In this document: positions 36,027 through 45,754 of the stretch, piece after piece
Layout of the letters: every line of letters starts with the position of its first letter
Numbering within the stretch: the stretch's first letter is position 1
NCBI GenBank assembly: GCA_029260765.1
Contig: JAJDCP010000096.1
Location: 1 to 64,000, forward strand
Origin: Planctomycetota bacterium
GTDB taxonomy: Bacteria; Planctomycetota; J058; JAJDCP01
Reading direction: 5' to 3'
DNA: 64,000 nt
Notes under the pieces: model-generated
Seen by the model: only the letters and a program-made list of their open reading frames with translations
What the model was told of the DNA's origin: nothing
Databases searched by the model: none
Translations under genes and position numbers: made by a program

Positions 36027-37163
36027 ATGGCTGATACGATCAAGGTGCGTTGCAAGTGTGGAAAGTCCTACCGGGTACCGCTGCACCTTCAAGGCGAGAA
36101 GGCACGCTGTCCGAATGCGGAATGCCGCAACCGCTTCCGGATTCCCGTAATCACCAGCTGCGCGGGCCGGGTCGCTCCTGCTCCGAGACGCCGAGCCCGA
36201 GCCTGTGCAGCACCCCGGCGGACAAACCGCTGGCTGGCCGGGCTCTTGATTCTGGGCGTCGTCTTCGTCGGGAGTGGCATGACCGTGGCCACCACAGCCT
36301 GGGGCTGGGGCTCGGGGAATATGCTCGCCGCGGTGCCGGCAGACATGGACCTGGTGTTGAAGCTGAAGCTCGGAGAGAGCCTCGATCAGCTGGGACTGGA
36401 GCAGGAGATCGGCAAACAGCTGCGGCAGCAGCTCGGCGGTCTGGAGCTCGATGCCGGCGAAGACCTGCACGAGGTGTTGGTCGCCCTCGGAACGAGCGGC
36501 GAAGGCGCCGAGCCGCGTGTTCTGATCCTGGTCCGCGGCCAGCTGGACCTGAAGACGGTGTTGCCGCAGCTGGGACGAGAGGTGAGCTTCAGCGAGCAGA
36601 GCTATCGAGGCTACCGGATGTTCCAGGTCCGCCACGCCAACCTCCCCGAGCCGATGTCCGTGGCTCTGCTCAGCGCAGACCTGATCGCGTTGGGAGACGA
36701 GGCCACCGTCAAGCAAGCGATCGAGTGCCTGACCGATCAGGTGCCGTCGATCGAGCAGGACAGCCAGATGGCAGAGTTGATCGAGCAGACCGGGCCGTCC
36801 GACCTCTTCTGGTGTGTGGCCCGGACCCCCAAGGCTCTGGAAGAGAGCCTGCCGGCGGAAATCCAAGGGCTCGATGGCCTGTTGGTCCGTGTCGGTCAGC
36901 AGGACAAACGCTTTGAGCTGGAGGCAGTCGCGAAGTTCGATTCCCGCGGCAACGCGGCGACGGCCCAGAGCACCCTGAAGCAAGGGCTGGATCAGCTGGA
37001 CGGGTTGTTCTCGCAGAGCCGGCCCGCCTCGGTCGACGTGGAGCTTGACGAGCTACTGGTGGGCAGCCGTGTCGAACGCACGGGCAGCCGTGTGAGCCTG
37101 CGTCTGAGCATCTCCAGTGACGCCAGCAGCGAGCTGCTCGGGCAGGGACTGCGGGGCTTCTGA
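36027..37163 (+). CDS. Membrane-anchored protein with N-terminal zinc ribbon
   Basis: 378 residues. The N-terminal CKCGKSYRVP...CPNAEC segment is a four-cysteine zinc ribbon of the type common in planctomycete membrane proteins. A basic linker and one transmembrane helix (about 72-92, WLAGLLILGVVFVGSGM) follow. The remaining about 280 residues, predicted outside the membrane, alternate strands and helices (PADMDLVLKLKLGESLDQLGL) and resemble DUF3352-like folds only vaguely. AGGAGG lies 11 bases before ATG 36027. The gene converges with the metacaspase gene (11-bp gap). Confidence 0.7.
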   Translation: MADTIKVRCKCGKSYRVPLHLQGEKARCPNAECRNRFRIPVITSCAGRVAPAPRRRARACAAPRRTNRWLAGLLILGVVFVGSGMTVATTAWGWGSGNMLAAVPADMDLVLKLKLGESLDQLGLEQEIGKQLRQQLGGLELDAGEDLHEVLVALGTSGEGAEPRVLILVRGQLDLKTVLPQLGREVSFSEQSYRGYRMFQVRHANLPEPMSVALLSADLIALGDEATVKQAIECLTDQVPSIEQDSQMAELIEQTGPSDLFWCVARTPKALEESLPAEIQGLDGLLVRVGQQDKRFELEAVAKFDSRGNAATAQSTLKQGLDQLDGLFSQSRPASVDVELDELLVGSRVERTGSRVSLRLSISSDASSELLGQGLRGF

Positions 37164-37174
37164 GCGGCGCCTGC

Positions 37175-39712
37175 CTACGGCAGGCGCAACAGCTCCTCAA
37201 AGATCTTCACTCCGCCGCGGTCGACGACTAGATGCTGGTAGCCAATCGCGCCTTCACTGGTCTCAGTCTCGATCTCAAGCTGATTGTACGAGCGGTGCAG
37301 GAACTCACACAGCTCGCCGACAGTGATCGATTTGTCCCCGTTGAAGTCGGCCTCACCGCGCAGCCCGCGACGGAAGAAGTGGGCCAGGTAGCCTCCCGCG
37401 TTGAACTCTTCGGCGATCTGGCTCGACAAGTCTTCCTCGCTCGAGAACAAACCGAAGCGGCGTGGCTTGGTGATCACGTCTTTGGAGAAGCCGCCGCTGA
37501 AGCAGGCATCGAGCACCAGGATCGAGATCTTGGCCTGGATCTCGTCGTAGAGTCGGCCGAGCTCGTCGTCGGAGAGCCAGCCGTCCACGGTCACCAGGAA
37601 CTCGTCGCACTCGTCCGCTTCATCCGGTGCGATCGGGTCCCCCTGGGCGCCATGGCCCGAATAGAAGAACAGGAACACATCCTCACTGCCGACTTTGCTG
37701 CTGAGCTCCGTGAAAGCAGAGCGCAACCTGTCGGCCGTGACGTCTGCATCGACCAGCAACATGACGCGTTCGCGGGCGATGATCCCGTCTTGAATCAAGC
37801 GCTCAGCCAGCCGCTCGGCATCTTCCCGACAGCTCAATAGGTCGGGCTCGACGCCCCGGTAGTCGCTGATGCCACAAATCAACGCCCAATAGGTCCGGGT
37901 CGGCTGTATTGCCTGGCTGGCGTCCGGGTGCAGGACGCTGCTCGCGCCGCGCAGGGAGAGGCGATAGGCGCCCGTCTCGATCGCGTAGGAGGTCGCCCAG
38001 ACACGCACGGTTCCGTCTGATGTCAACACGCAGTTGATGGTCGCTCCGCTGTCCCCCTCAACCCGGTCGTCGTTCTCCAGGGTGTCGCCTTCTGGGGGCG
38101 AGAGCACCAGGTAGGCATCGAGATCCGAGGAGTCCATGCGCAGCTCGATGACCTGGCCGGCGCGCCCTTCGAAGCTGTAGAAGTCGCAATACTCGCCGTC
38201 CTGCAGCCGGGCGTCGCCGTCGGCTCCGCCACGCAGCTCACCGCGCACTTCTTGCACTTCGGGCACGATCTGCGTGCCCCCCGAGCTGCGGCGCACGTTC
38301 AGCACGTAGCGTCCGACCTCCGACGGGGCCGCGCTGGTCACCAGCACCTCATGGCTGCCTGCCTCCTGGGCCTGGAAGCTGATGCGAGACGTGCGCCAGC
38401 CATCGTTCATATCATCATTCTCAAGCTGTTTGCCGGCAGGCGGCTTGACGATCAGATAGGGGTTGAACTCGTGCGAAACCAGGGTCAGCTCGACTTCTTC
38501 GCCCTCTGCCAGCTCCAACGCATAGGTGTCGCGGAATTCGCCGCTCGAGAGCTCGCCGTCGCCTCCCGCCAGGCTGCCGTTGTAGACTTCGTCGGCGAGC
38601 GCCCCGCTGGCCCCTTCGATGATCAGCCGGTAGGCACCAACCTGGCCGGGTTGGGAGGTGGTCACCAACACCAGGGCCTCTCCGTCCTGGGTCGCTTCCA
38701 GTTGGAGCATCGCGTTGGCGTCGACTCCCGCGTCGTCGTCCCATTGCCGTTCCTGCCCGGGAAGGTCGACCATCAGGTACGTGTCGGTAGAACCCTGGGT
38801 GAAGATGCGCAGGGCGTCGCCTGCGCGGACGCGCAGCAGATGGCGCTCGAAGAACTCACCACTGGTGAGCGTTGCGTCGCCCGCGCGCAGCTCGCCGGCG
38901 AGGTCGAGGCGGTCATCTGCCTCAGGCGATGCGTCGCGCAGCTCACCGAAGCTGATCGAGTAGGCTCCCAGCTCCCCGGCCGCGTAGCTGGTCGCGCCGA
39001 TGCGGTAGTGGCCATCCTGGTCGGCCTCGATCACGAGACTCGCGTCGCGCCCGCCCCCGCCGTCGTCGTTGCCCCAGGCGGTGTCATCCGGACCGTGGAT
39101 CGACAAGAAGGCGTCGAAGTCGGCGCTGCGCAGAGTCACGGTCAGGGCGCTGCCTGCCACCGCCTCCCAGGCGTAGTAGTCGACCCACTCGCCCGAATTG
39201 TAGGTTTCGTCACCTGCCTCGAGGCGGCCATGCAAGGTCTGGCCTGGACGGACGGCCAACTCCTCTACCGGCACCCTCGGCGCCGGCCCACCGGCTGGCT
39301 CGAGCCGCACATGGAGCCGATAGGTCCCGTTCTGACCTGCGAGCGAAGTGGTGACCAGCACCTCGACTTCTCCGTCCTCGGGAAGCACCAGGCGCAGATA
39401 GGCATTGTTGCCGTCGCCCGCGTCATCGTCCTCGGTCTGCTCGATACCCGGCGCATTGACGATCAAGTAGGCGTCGAAATCCGCGCTCGTCCAGACCTCG
39501 AGCGTGTCTCCCGCCTGGCCCGCGAAATTGTGTTCATCGTAGAATTCACCCCCGGTCAGCAGGGGGTCGCTGGCGTCGATGTCCCCATCGATCACCTCGA
39601 CCCCTGGCGGTGGAGGCGTCGGCCCTTGCGGAGGGCTCTTGGGAGTCTTCTTGCGCGGTGTGCTGCTGCAACCGAGCAGCGCGAGCATGGCGACGAGTGC
39701 GAGGCGTTTCAA
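37175..39712 (-). CDS. Lipoprotein metacaspase with five PPC-like domains
   Basis: 845 residues starting at TTG 39712, six bases after AGGAG. The lipobox is LLGC (C15). Five repeated PPC-type beta-domains follow, each with a GE-(F/Y/W)-x-D-x-(Y/H) motif and an FDAYLIV- or DAYLVL-like strand and often DDD or NDD loops. The C-terminal caspase-like C14 domain carries the catalytic pair H687 (FYSGHGAQ) and C737 (LDACFSGG). Near the end, DFNGDKSITVGEL resembles an EF-hand loop, so calcium may control activity, as in many metacaspases. It is predicted to be an envelope-exposed lysine/arginine-specific peptidase. It follows alanine dehydrogenase on the same strand. Confidence 0.9.
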   Translation of the reverse strand: MKRLALVAMLALLGCSSTPRKKTPKSPPQGPTPPPPGVEVIDGDIDASDPLLTGGEFYDEHNFAGQAGDTLEVWTSADFDAYLIVNAPGIEQTEDDDAGDGNNAYLRLVLPEDGEVEVLVTTSLAGQNGTYRLHVRLEPAGGPAPRVPVEELAVRPGQTLHGRLEAGDETYNSGEWVDYYAWEAVAGSALTVTLRSADFDAFLSIHGPDDTAWGNDDGGGGRDASLVIEADQDGHYRIGATSYAAGELGAYSISFGELRDASPEADDRLDLAGELRAGDATLTSGEFFERHLLRVRAGDALRIFTQGSTDTYLMVDLPGQERQWDDDAGVDANAMLQLEATQDGEALVLVTTSQPGQVGAYRLIIEGASGALADEVYNGSLAGGDGELSSGEFRDTYALELAEGEEVELTLVSHEFNPYLIVKPPAGKQLENDDMNDGWRTSRISFQAQEAGSHEVLVTSAAPSEVGRYVLNVRRSSGGTQIVPEVQEVRGELRGGADGDARLQDGEYCDFYSFEGRAGQVIELRMDSSDLDAYLVLSPPEGDTLENDDRVEGDSGATINCVLTSDGTVRVWATSYAIETGAYRLSLRGASSVLHPDASQAIQPTRTYWALICGISDYRGVEPDLLSCREDAERLAERLIQDGIIARERVMLLVDADVTADRLRSAFTELSSKVGSEDVFLFFYSGHGAQGDPIAPDEADECDEFLVTVDGWLSDDELGRLYDEIQAKISILVLDACFSGGFSKDVITKPRRFGLFSSEEDLSSQIAEEFNAGGYLAHFFRRGLRGEADFNGDKSITVGELCEFLHRSYNQLEIETETSEGAIGYQHLVVDRGGVKIFEELLRLP

Positions 39713-39796
39713 GAGCGTCTCCTCTACGGAAAGGGGGCAGACGCCTCCCATTCTGGCACCAGCGGTCCCGCGGCGCAAACAGCTTGCTTCCGGGAT

Positions 39797-40903
39797 TCAG
39801 GCTGGCTGCCAGGGACGGAAGGGCATGCCGTGGGCTTCGGCCACGGCTTCGTGGGTGATTTGTCCGCGGCAGACATTCAGGCCCGCAAGCAGGCCAGGAT
39901 CTGCGGCCAGGGCTTTTTGCCAGCCCAGATCCGCCAACTGGAGGCAGTAGGGCAGGGTGGCATTGTGCAGGGCAAAGGTGCTGGTGCGTGGAACGGCCCC
40001 CGGCATGTTTGAGACCCCGTAATGCACCACCCCGTCGACCATGTAGACCGGGTCTGCGTGGGTGGTCGCGTGGATGGTCTCGACGCAGCCGCCCTGATCG
40101 ACGGCGACATCGACGATCGCAGCGCCCGGCTTCATGCTGCCGACCATCGCGCGGGTGACCAGCTTGGGGGCGCGAGCTCCGGCGGCGAGCACCGCTCCGA
40201 TCAGCAAGTCTGTCTGCTCCAGATGGGTCTCGATGGTGTGGGCCGTGGAGTACATCGTCTGGATGCGGCCGTGGAAATTGTCGTCGAACCAGCGCAGCCG
40301 CTCGAGATCGAGGTCGATGACCGTGACCTGTGCACCCATGCCGATCGCCGTCCAGGCGGCGTTTTTGCCCACCACGCCTCCGCCCAGTACAGTGACCCGG
40401 GCCGGGGGTACGCCTGGCACGCCAGCGAGCAAGATGCCACGCCCGCCCTGGTGCATCTCGAGGCAGTGCGCGCCCGCCTGCACCGCAAGGCGGCCTGCGA
40501 CCTCAGACATCGGCGCCAACACCGGCAGGCTGCGCCCTCGGCTGATGGTCTCATAGGCGATGGCTACGGCTCCCGACTCGCGCAAGGCGTCGGTCTGCGG
40601 GCGGTCTGGAGCGAGATGCAAGAAGGTGAACAGCAGCTGGTCTCGCCGCAACAGTCCATATTCGCTGGCGATCGGCTCCTTCACTTTCCAGACCATGTCG
40701 GCGCGCTGCCAGACGTCTTCGGCCTGGCCACAGATCTCTGCCCCGGCCGCAACGAAATCCTCATCAGGCAAGCCAGAGCCACAGCCAGCGCCGGTCTCGA
40801 CCAGCACCTCGTGCCCGTGTGCGCACAGGAGCTGCACGCCTGCCGGCACCACCGCTACCCGATTCTCTTGCGGCTTGATCTCTCGGGGGACACCGATCCT
40901 CAT
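39797..40903 (-). CDS. ald: Alanine dehydrogenase
   Basis: 368 residues, the normal family length. The N-terminal MRIGVPREIKPQENRVAVVP block, the catalytic lysine region WKVKEP, the NAD-binding VTVLGGGVVGKNAAWTAIGMG and DVAVDQGGCVET are all intact. The enzyme converts L-alanine reversibly to pyruvate and ammonia with NAD. Its ATG lies four bases after the stop of a cyclic-nucleotide-binding protein gene, so the two form an operon. Confidence 0.96.
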   Translation of the reverse strand: MRIGVPREIKPQENRVAVVPAGVQLLCAHGHEVLVETGAGCGSGLPDEDFVAAGAEICGQAEDVWQRADMVWKVKEPIASEYGLLRRDQLLFTFLHLAPDRPQTDALRESGAVAIAYETISRGRSLPVLAPMSEVAGRLAVQAGAHCLEMHQGGRGILLAGVPGVPPARVTVLGGGVVGKNAAWTAIGMGAQVTVIDLDLERLRWFDDNFHGRIQTMYSTAHTIETHLEQTDLLIGAVLAAGARAPKLVTRAMVGSMKPGAAIVDVAVDQGGCVETIHATTHADPVYMVDGVVHYGVSNMPGAVPRTSTFALHNATLPYCLQLADLGWQKALAADPGLLAGLNVCRGQITHEAVAEAHGMPFRPWQPA

Positions 40904-40907
40904 GGTT

Positions 40908-41483
40908 CTATTCCTCGTCCGAGGCTTTCTCTTCAGTGCGACGCAGCTGCTCGATCATCTGTTCAAAACGGCGTCCTGCTTGTGTCAGACTCTGCAGGTG
41001 CTGGGGATCGAGATCTGCCTCGAAGTCGAGCTCGTGCTCTTCCTGGTCGGCCAGGTCGCCGCGGTAGTAGGCCAACAGCTGCACCGTATCACGCAGCCGC
41101 CGCGCAAGGAAGGTCCCCAGGGCCTTGTAGAAGCCAGCAGCGAAGCGTGGTTCGGTCTGCAGGTGGGCGCTGAGCTCGGCCTTGGGGATCACGAACAGCT
41201 CGGTGCCTTCGGTGGCCACCACGGTCGCAGAAGAGCGATGGGAGTCGAGGAAGGAGAGCTCCCCGACGATCTCGCCTTTGCCGAGGTAGGCCAGGGCTTC
41301 CCCTTCGAGTCCCCGGCAGGTGACCTTCAGGCGACCGGACAGGACGATGTACAGGGCTTCCTGGGCGGCGTCTTCTTCGATCAGAACGGCGCTGTCTTTC
41401 AGCAGCAGGCGGCTGCCATGCTGGACCAACCACTCGATATCTGTATCGCGAAGTGCTTCGAGGATGAAAAGAACTTTGTGCAT
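40908..41483 (-). CDS. Cyclic-nucleotide-binding domain protein
   Basis: 191 residues. A single CNB beta-barrel domain (about 10-130) contains the phosphate-binding-cassette-like GEIVGELSFLDSHRSSATVVA, with E and R in the positions that hold cyclic nucleotide. A helical C-terminal part has no helix-turn-helix, so it is not a CRP-type regulator on this evidence. GGGAGA precedes ATG 41483. It is the first gene of the operon with ald. Confidence 0.85.
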   Translation of the reverse strand: MHKVLFILEALRDTDIEWLVQHGSRLLLKDSAVLIEEDAAQEALYIVLSGRLKVTCRGLEGEALAYLGKGEIVGELSFLDSHRSSATVVATEGTELFVIPKAELSAHLQTEPRFAAGFYKALGTFLARRLRDTVQLLAYYRGDLADQEEHELDFEADLDPQHLQSLTQAGRRFEQMIEQLRRTEEKASDEE

Positions 41484-41595
41484 CAGGGATCTCCCGCCAA
41501 CTGTGGCGCGGGCGAGTCTACCAGACCGGTGCCGAAGCGTGCGAGCCGGCGCACCGGCTTTTTCCCGTGTCAGCTTTTGGTCGTCTGGTGAAAAC

Positions 41596-41623
41596 TTGAC
41601 ACGGTGTGGCGGAATGGTACCCT
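41596..41623 (+). promoter_or_regulatory. Sigma-70-type promoter for the PQQ-propeller gene
   Basis: TTGACA (41596-41601), a 16-bp spacer and TACCCT (41618-41623) lie about 40 bp before ATG 41667. The divergent cyclic-nucleotide-binding gene starts about 110 bp upstream. Confidence 0.5.
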
Positions 41624-41666
41624 TGCCGGCCTGGTTGTTTGCCTTCTCATGCCTGGAGACTTCCCG

Positions 41667-44249
41667 ATGACCGCGACCCAAGCCGTTGTTGCCGATCCCT
41701 CGCAGAGCATCCTGCAGCCGGCGGGTTGGCCAAGCATGCGCGGAAACCATGCCAACGACGGGCGCGCGCGGACGCAGGCCGAGAGCCATAGTTCGGCCTG
41801 TCCGCGACACTTTCCGACCGGCAACGCGGTGTTCTCCACGCCCATCATCGGCCCCGACGAGCGCATCTATGTGGGCTCGGCGGATCACAATTTCTACGCC
41901 TTCGATCCTCTGGCCGGGAAGCAGCTGTGGAGCTTTCCCACCCGCGAGGTGATCGACAGCGCCGCCTGCCTGGCCGCCGATGGGCGCCTCTATCTGCCCT
42001 CTGGCGACGCGTGCCTGTATGGACTCGACCTCGACGGGCAGGAGCAGTGGCGTTTTGACCTGCTCGCTGAACGCGCGCAGGTGTCGCTGAGCACGATCTA
42101 CTGGTGGGAAGCCAACGCGGTCGTGGGGCCCAACGGTTGGATCTACGCGGGCAACGACGATTTCCATCTGTACGCGATCGAGCCCGGACATGGCGTGCGT
42201 TGGTCGGCGCGCACCGCCCTGCACATTTGGGGGGCGCCGGCATTCTTCGAAGGCCTGGTGCTGGTGACCTCCTTCGACACCTTCCTGTACGCCTTCGACC
42301 AGAACAGAGGGCGTCTGGTGTGGAAGGCCCCGCTGGGGAATTTCAGCGCATCCTCACCCGCGGTCGATGCCGAAGGGAGGGTGTTTGTGGGAGGCTTCGA
42401 TCATCGTGTGCAGGCCTTCTCGGCTGCCGACGGCGCGCCTCTGTGGAGCGCCCGCAGCGATGGCCCGGTCTACGCTTCCGCCGCGTTGAGCGAAGACGGA
42501 CGGGTCGTGATCGGGTCGGGAGACGGCTGTCTGTACTGCTACGATGCTGCCAGCGGCAGGCAGCTGTGGCGGCGCTTCCTCGGCGAGAGCATCCGCAGCT
42601 CGGCCGCTATCGGGGCCGATCCCCATGGACGCAGCCCCTACCTGGTGTACGTCGGCGGCGGGGACGGGCGTATCCACGCTCTGGAGGCCGATGGCAGCCC
42701 GCGCTGGAGCTACGACACGGTCACGCCCGAGCAACGGGCCCGCTCGTGTGCGATCAATGCGTCCATCGCGCTCGGGCGCTACGGACTGGCTACCGCATCG
42801 TCGACAGGCGAGATCATTTATCTGCCCTACCACCTGGACGCTCACGACCATCCGCGCGTTCGTCGGGGCAGGTCTTCCACACAATCAGCGCACAGCGAAG
42901 GGCGCTTGCACCGAGCCGCCCCCAACCTCATGCTCGACGAGGCGCCCTGCGGCGAGGCTGTGTTGCGCGGCGAGCCCGGCCACGTGCTCAGCTTCGGCAT
43001 CATCCATGCAACAGGCGACGCGGCTGAGATCGGCAACATCAGCCTGCAAGCCTGCCTGCTCGGGGCGCATTGCGAGGACTTCGAAGCGCGCGTGGCGCCC
43101 AACCGCCAACGTTTCCACTTGATCCCGCGCCCCGGCCTGCCCGCGGGTCGTTACCGTCTGCAACTGCACCTGCCCTACCAGGCAGCCGATCGTGAGCATA
43201 CGCTCGAACGGTCACTCGAGGTCGAGATCTGCGCGGCCGAGTCCCTGGACAGTCTGCCGGCTTGTTTCCAGATCCATCACATGGCCATCGAATCGCCGCC
43301 GATCGTGGCCAGCTTCGACCAGATCGGCATCGCCAGCCTGTCCATCGATGTGCGCATCGTCGAGGTCTGTCCGCAGACGGGCAAGGTACTCGCCTGGGGC
43401 GTGCAGAAATTCGGTGTGGACGCAGAGGGGGACAGCGTAGGCGTGCCTCAGCCGCGCATATACACCTTCGCGTTCCAGGGCTTGTGGAAGCATGGCGTGC
43501 TGACTCTCGAGAGCCGCAATTGCGACTTCGAGATCACCGCCTTCCCGATTCCTCTCGACCGCTTGCGGTTCTCGGCACGTGTCCGGGATGGCCGCCTGGA
43601 GGGCGCAAGCCTGGTGGCCGAGCTCGCGGCGGGGGCCGGTGACAGTGCCGTCGCGCGCTTGCTGCTGCCCGGTGTCGTGCGTGCCTCGGGGCGCAGGGCT
43701 TTCTGGCGGCAGTGGTGGGAGCGCGGGCTGCCGAAGCTGGTCGAAGGCTGGCAGTGGTTGCGCTCCTTGTTGCCGACCGGAGCGGGGCTTCGTGAGCTTG
43801 GCAGCCTGGGCGGCTCCCTGGTGGACGGCGTGCAGTTGCTGCGCAGCCTGCACGCGGGCAGAATCTGGCAGCCCTGGGGACTGGTCGATGAACGGGGGGA
43901 TTTCGTCGGCGTGGGCTCGTTTGCGCTGACGGCCCTGACCCGTGCTCCGCTCGAGGCAAACGGCTGGAGCGTGGCCTTTGCTCCCAACGGGCGTCGCTTG
44001 ACGGCGCGCGGAGCCCCGCTGGAGGCAGGCGTTGCTGCGGGCCTGTTGCTCGTGGACGCCGAGACGGGGGCCCCCCTGCCGATCAACTACAGCCGCTACC
44101 GCAGCGAGTCTCGCGATGCCCAGGGGCGTGTCGACAGCGTCTGCCTCGATCTGCCTCACGATCTCGAGCTCGCCGGGCGCGCGTTGGAGGTGCGTTTGTT
44201 CGCCGACCTCGAGCCCGTCGGACGTTTCAGGCTGGACGGGGTACGCTGA
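41667..44249 (+). CDS. PQQ-type beta-propeller protein with C-terminal beta-rich domains
   Basis: 860 residues with no clear signal peptide from ATG 41667 (GGAG seven bases upstream); a GTG at 41604 would add a weakly hydrophobic N-terminus. Residues about 25-390 hold seven to eight PQQ/quinoprotein-like blades (IYVGSADHNFYAFDPLAGKQLWSF is a typical one). Residues about 390-860 are beta-rich with a short helical section near 680-740, and resemble no family I know. No calcium or PQQ-binding acid pair is evident, so a scaffolding or ligand-sensing propeller is more likely than a dehydrogenase. Confidence 0.8.
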   Translation: MTATQAVVADPSQSILQPAGWPSMRGNHANDGRARTQAESHSSACPRHFPTGNAVFSTPIIGPDERIYVGSADHNFYAFDPLAGKQLWSFPTREVIDSAACLAADGRLYLPSGDACLYGLDLDGQEQWRFDLLAERAQVSLSTIYWWEANAVVGPNGWIYAGNDDFHLYAIEPGHGVRWSARTALHIWGAPAFFEGLVLVTSFDTFLYAFDQNRGRLVWKAPLGNFSASSPAVDAEGRVFVGGFDHRVQAFSAADGAPLWSARSDGPVYASAALSEDGRVVIGSGDGCLYCYDAASGRQLWRRFLGESIRSSAAIGADPHGRSPYLVYVGGGDGRIHALEADGSPRWSYDTVTPEQRARSCAINASIALGRYGLATASSTGEIIYLPYHLDAHDHPRVRRGRSSTQSAHSEGRLHRAAPNLMLDEAPCGEAVLRGEPGHVLSFGIIHATGDAAEIGNISLQACLLGAHCEDFEARVAPNRQRFHLIPRPGLPAGRYRLQLHLPYQAADREHTLERSLEVEICAAESLDSLPACFQIHHMAIESPPIVASFDQIGIASLSIDVRIVEVCPQTGKVLAWGVQKFGVDAEGDSVGVPQPRIYTFAFQGLWKHGVLTLESRNCDFEITAFPIPLDRLRFSARVRDGRLEGASLVAELAAGAGDSAVARLLLPGVVRASGRRAFWRQWWERGLPKLVEGWQWLRSLLPTGAGLRELGSLGGSLVDGVQLLRSLHAGRIWQPWGLVDERGDFVGVGSFALTALTRAPLEANGWSVAFAPNGRRLTARGAPLEAGVAAGLLLVDAETGAPLPINYSRYRSESRDAQGRVDSVCLDLPHDLELAGRALEVRLFADLEPVGRFRLDGVR

Positions 44250-44295
44250 GGCACGGGCGCGGCGGGACGTGGCACGCCAGGCGCCAGGATCCCCC

Positions 44296-44314
44296 CACGC
44301 GCGCTGCGCGCGTG
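44296..44314. terminator. Strong GC hairpin after the propeller gene
   Basis: CACGCGCGC and GCGCGCGTG flank a single T, with GGATC and GATCC extending the arms outward. It lies 47 bp after the propeller gene stop. There is no T-run, so intrinsic termination is uncertain. Confidence 0.35.
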
Positions 44315-44389
44315 ATCCAAGAGCTTCGACGGCTGGACCCCCACGGCCTGGTATGCGCAGCGTGGCCCGAGCTTGTAGCATGTTCCCTG

Positions 44390-44417
44390 TTCGCAAGAGA
44401 GTGCCGTTTTGTACAAT
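44390..44417 (+). promoter_or_regulatory. Sigma-70-type promoter for the VOC-protein gene
   Basis: TTCGCA (44390-44395), a 16-bp spacer and TACAAT (44412-44417) lie 65 bp before ATG 44483. Confidence 0.45.
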
Positions 44418-44482
44418 CCAGCCACACCCTGAGAAGGCATGATCTCCCCCGTTCATGCAAACTCAGCATCAGGAGATCGACA

Positions 44483-44914
44483 ATGACCACTGCGCAACCA
44501 AGCAACTACCACACCGTAACGCCCTACCTTTTGGTGTCGGCCATCGAGCCTCAGATCGACTTCCTCAAAGCAGCCTTGGGCGCCGAAACCAGCGAAGCGA
44601 TCAAAGGCTCCGACGACCAGCTCGTGCATGCTGAGGTGCGTATCGGCGACTCGACCGTGATGATCGGCCGTGCGCAGGGCGAGCAGGCGCCCCTGCCTTG
44701 CATGCTCTACGTCTATGTGAAGGACGTCGACGCCAGCTATCACAAAGCCCTGGCCGCTGGAGCGCGCTCGGTGAAGGAGCCCACAGACGCCTTCTACGGC
44801 GACCGCAGCGCCGGTGTGGCAGACCTGCACGACAACCAGTGGTGGATCGCCAGCCAGGTCGAGAAGCTCGACAACCAGGAGCTGCAACGGCGAGCGCTGG
44901 AGTCGGGAGCCTGA
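44483..44914 (+). CDS. VOC-superfamily (glyoxalase/PhnB-like) protein
   Basis: 143 residues. The order VTPYLLVSAIEPQIDFLKAALGAE, VHAEVRIGDSTVMIG, then YVYVKDVDASYHKALAAGA and DNQWWIAS is the PhnB-like paired beta-alpha-beta-beta-beta fold. Members bind small molecules or metals and include resistance proteins and glyoxalases. The specific substrate cannot be read from the sequence. AGGAG sits seven bases before the ATG. Confidence 0.88.
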   Translation: MTTAQPSNYHTVTPYLLVSAIEPQIDFLKAALGAETSEAIKGSDDQLVHAEVRIGDSTVMIGRAQGEQAPLPCMLYVYVKDVDASYHKALAAGARSVKEPTDAFYGDRSAGVADLHDNQWWIASQVEKLDNQELQRRALESGA

Positions 44915-45003
44915 TCTGTAGGCTGCCTGACGGACGACGTCTGGCACTTGCGGTCTCTCAGCGCTAGAGTTGTCCGCGCTTTCTCTTTGCGACAGGGGCC
45001 CGC

Positions 45004-45717
45004 GTGCAGACCACTACCTTCCACGTCCCCGCCGCCAGACTCGTGCGTTGGCTGAGTCTTCTGGCCGGGTGCTTGCTGATCGCCGATGGCGTCTTCCTCT
45101 GCTTGCGCCACGGCCTGAACCATGACCGCGTCTACGGCTTGGCTCGGCTGTTCGATTTCGACCTCGAGTTCAACATCCCCAGCCTGTTCTCGACCTTCCT
45201 GATCATCCTGAATGCGCTCTTGTTCCTGGCGCTGGCGCGTGCAGAGAAGCACGCCGCACGTGCCGCCAAGGTGTGGTACGGGCTGGCGGGCGTGTTCTTC
45301 TTCTTGGCGCTCGACGAGGGCTGTGGCCTGCACGAAGGGCTGATCGAGCCTGTGCGCGCAGGCTTGAACCTCTCGGGAGCCTTCCACTTCGCCTGGATCG
45401 TGCCCTACGGCCTGGCGGTCATCATACTGGGCGCCGTTGTGCTGCCGACTTTCCTGCGTCTGCCGCGGCGTCTGCTGGCATGGTTCGTGCTCGCTGCGGC
45501 TGCTTACCTGACCGGCGCTATCGGTATGGAGATGCTCTCAGGCTGGCGCCTGGATGCGCTGGGGGGAAGTCAGGATGCGATCTATGGAGTGATGGTTGCA
45601 GTCGAAGAGGGACTCGAAATGGCCGGACAGATTGTACTCAGCTACGCCCTGATGTCGATGCTGGCCGCGCGTCCCGGAGGAGTGGCCTTGCTGGTTCCTG
45701 AGGACAACCCCGCTTGA
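45004..45717 (+). CDS. Polytopic membrane protein of unknown function
   Basis: 237 residues from GTG 45004, with six predicted transmembrane helices. Polar residues within the membrane region (FLALDEGCGLHEGLIEPV and AVEEGLEMAGQ) are striking: acidic and histidine residues in helix-flanking positions could bind metal or protons. I know this pattern only from uncharacterised membrane proteins. It precedes the NlpC/P60-type membrane protein by 48 bp. Confidence 0.65.
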   Translation: MQTTTFHVPAARLVRWLSLLAGCLLIADGVFLCLRHGLNHDRVYGLARLFDFDLEFNIPSLFSTFLIILNALLFLALARAEKHAARAAKVWYGLAGVFFFLALDEGCGLHEGLIEPVRAGLNLSGAFHFAWIVPYGLAVIILGAVVLPTFLRLPRRLLAWFVLAAAAYLTGAIGMEMLSGWRLDALGGSQDAIYGVMVAVEEGLEMAGQIVLSYALMSMLAARPGGVALLVPEDNPA

Positions 45718-45754
45718 CGCAGCGCGACTCGATGCCTGGCCTCTCCGGGTCTGT

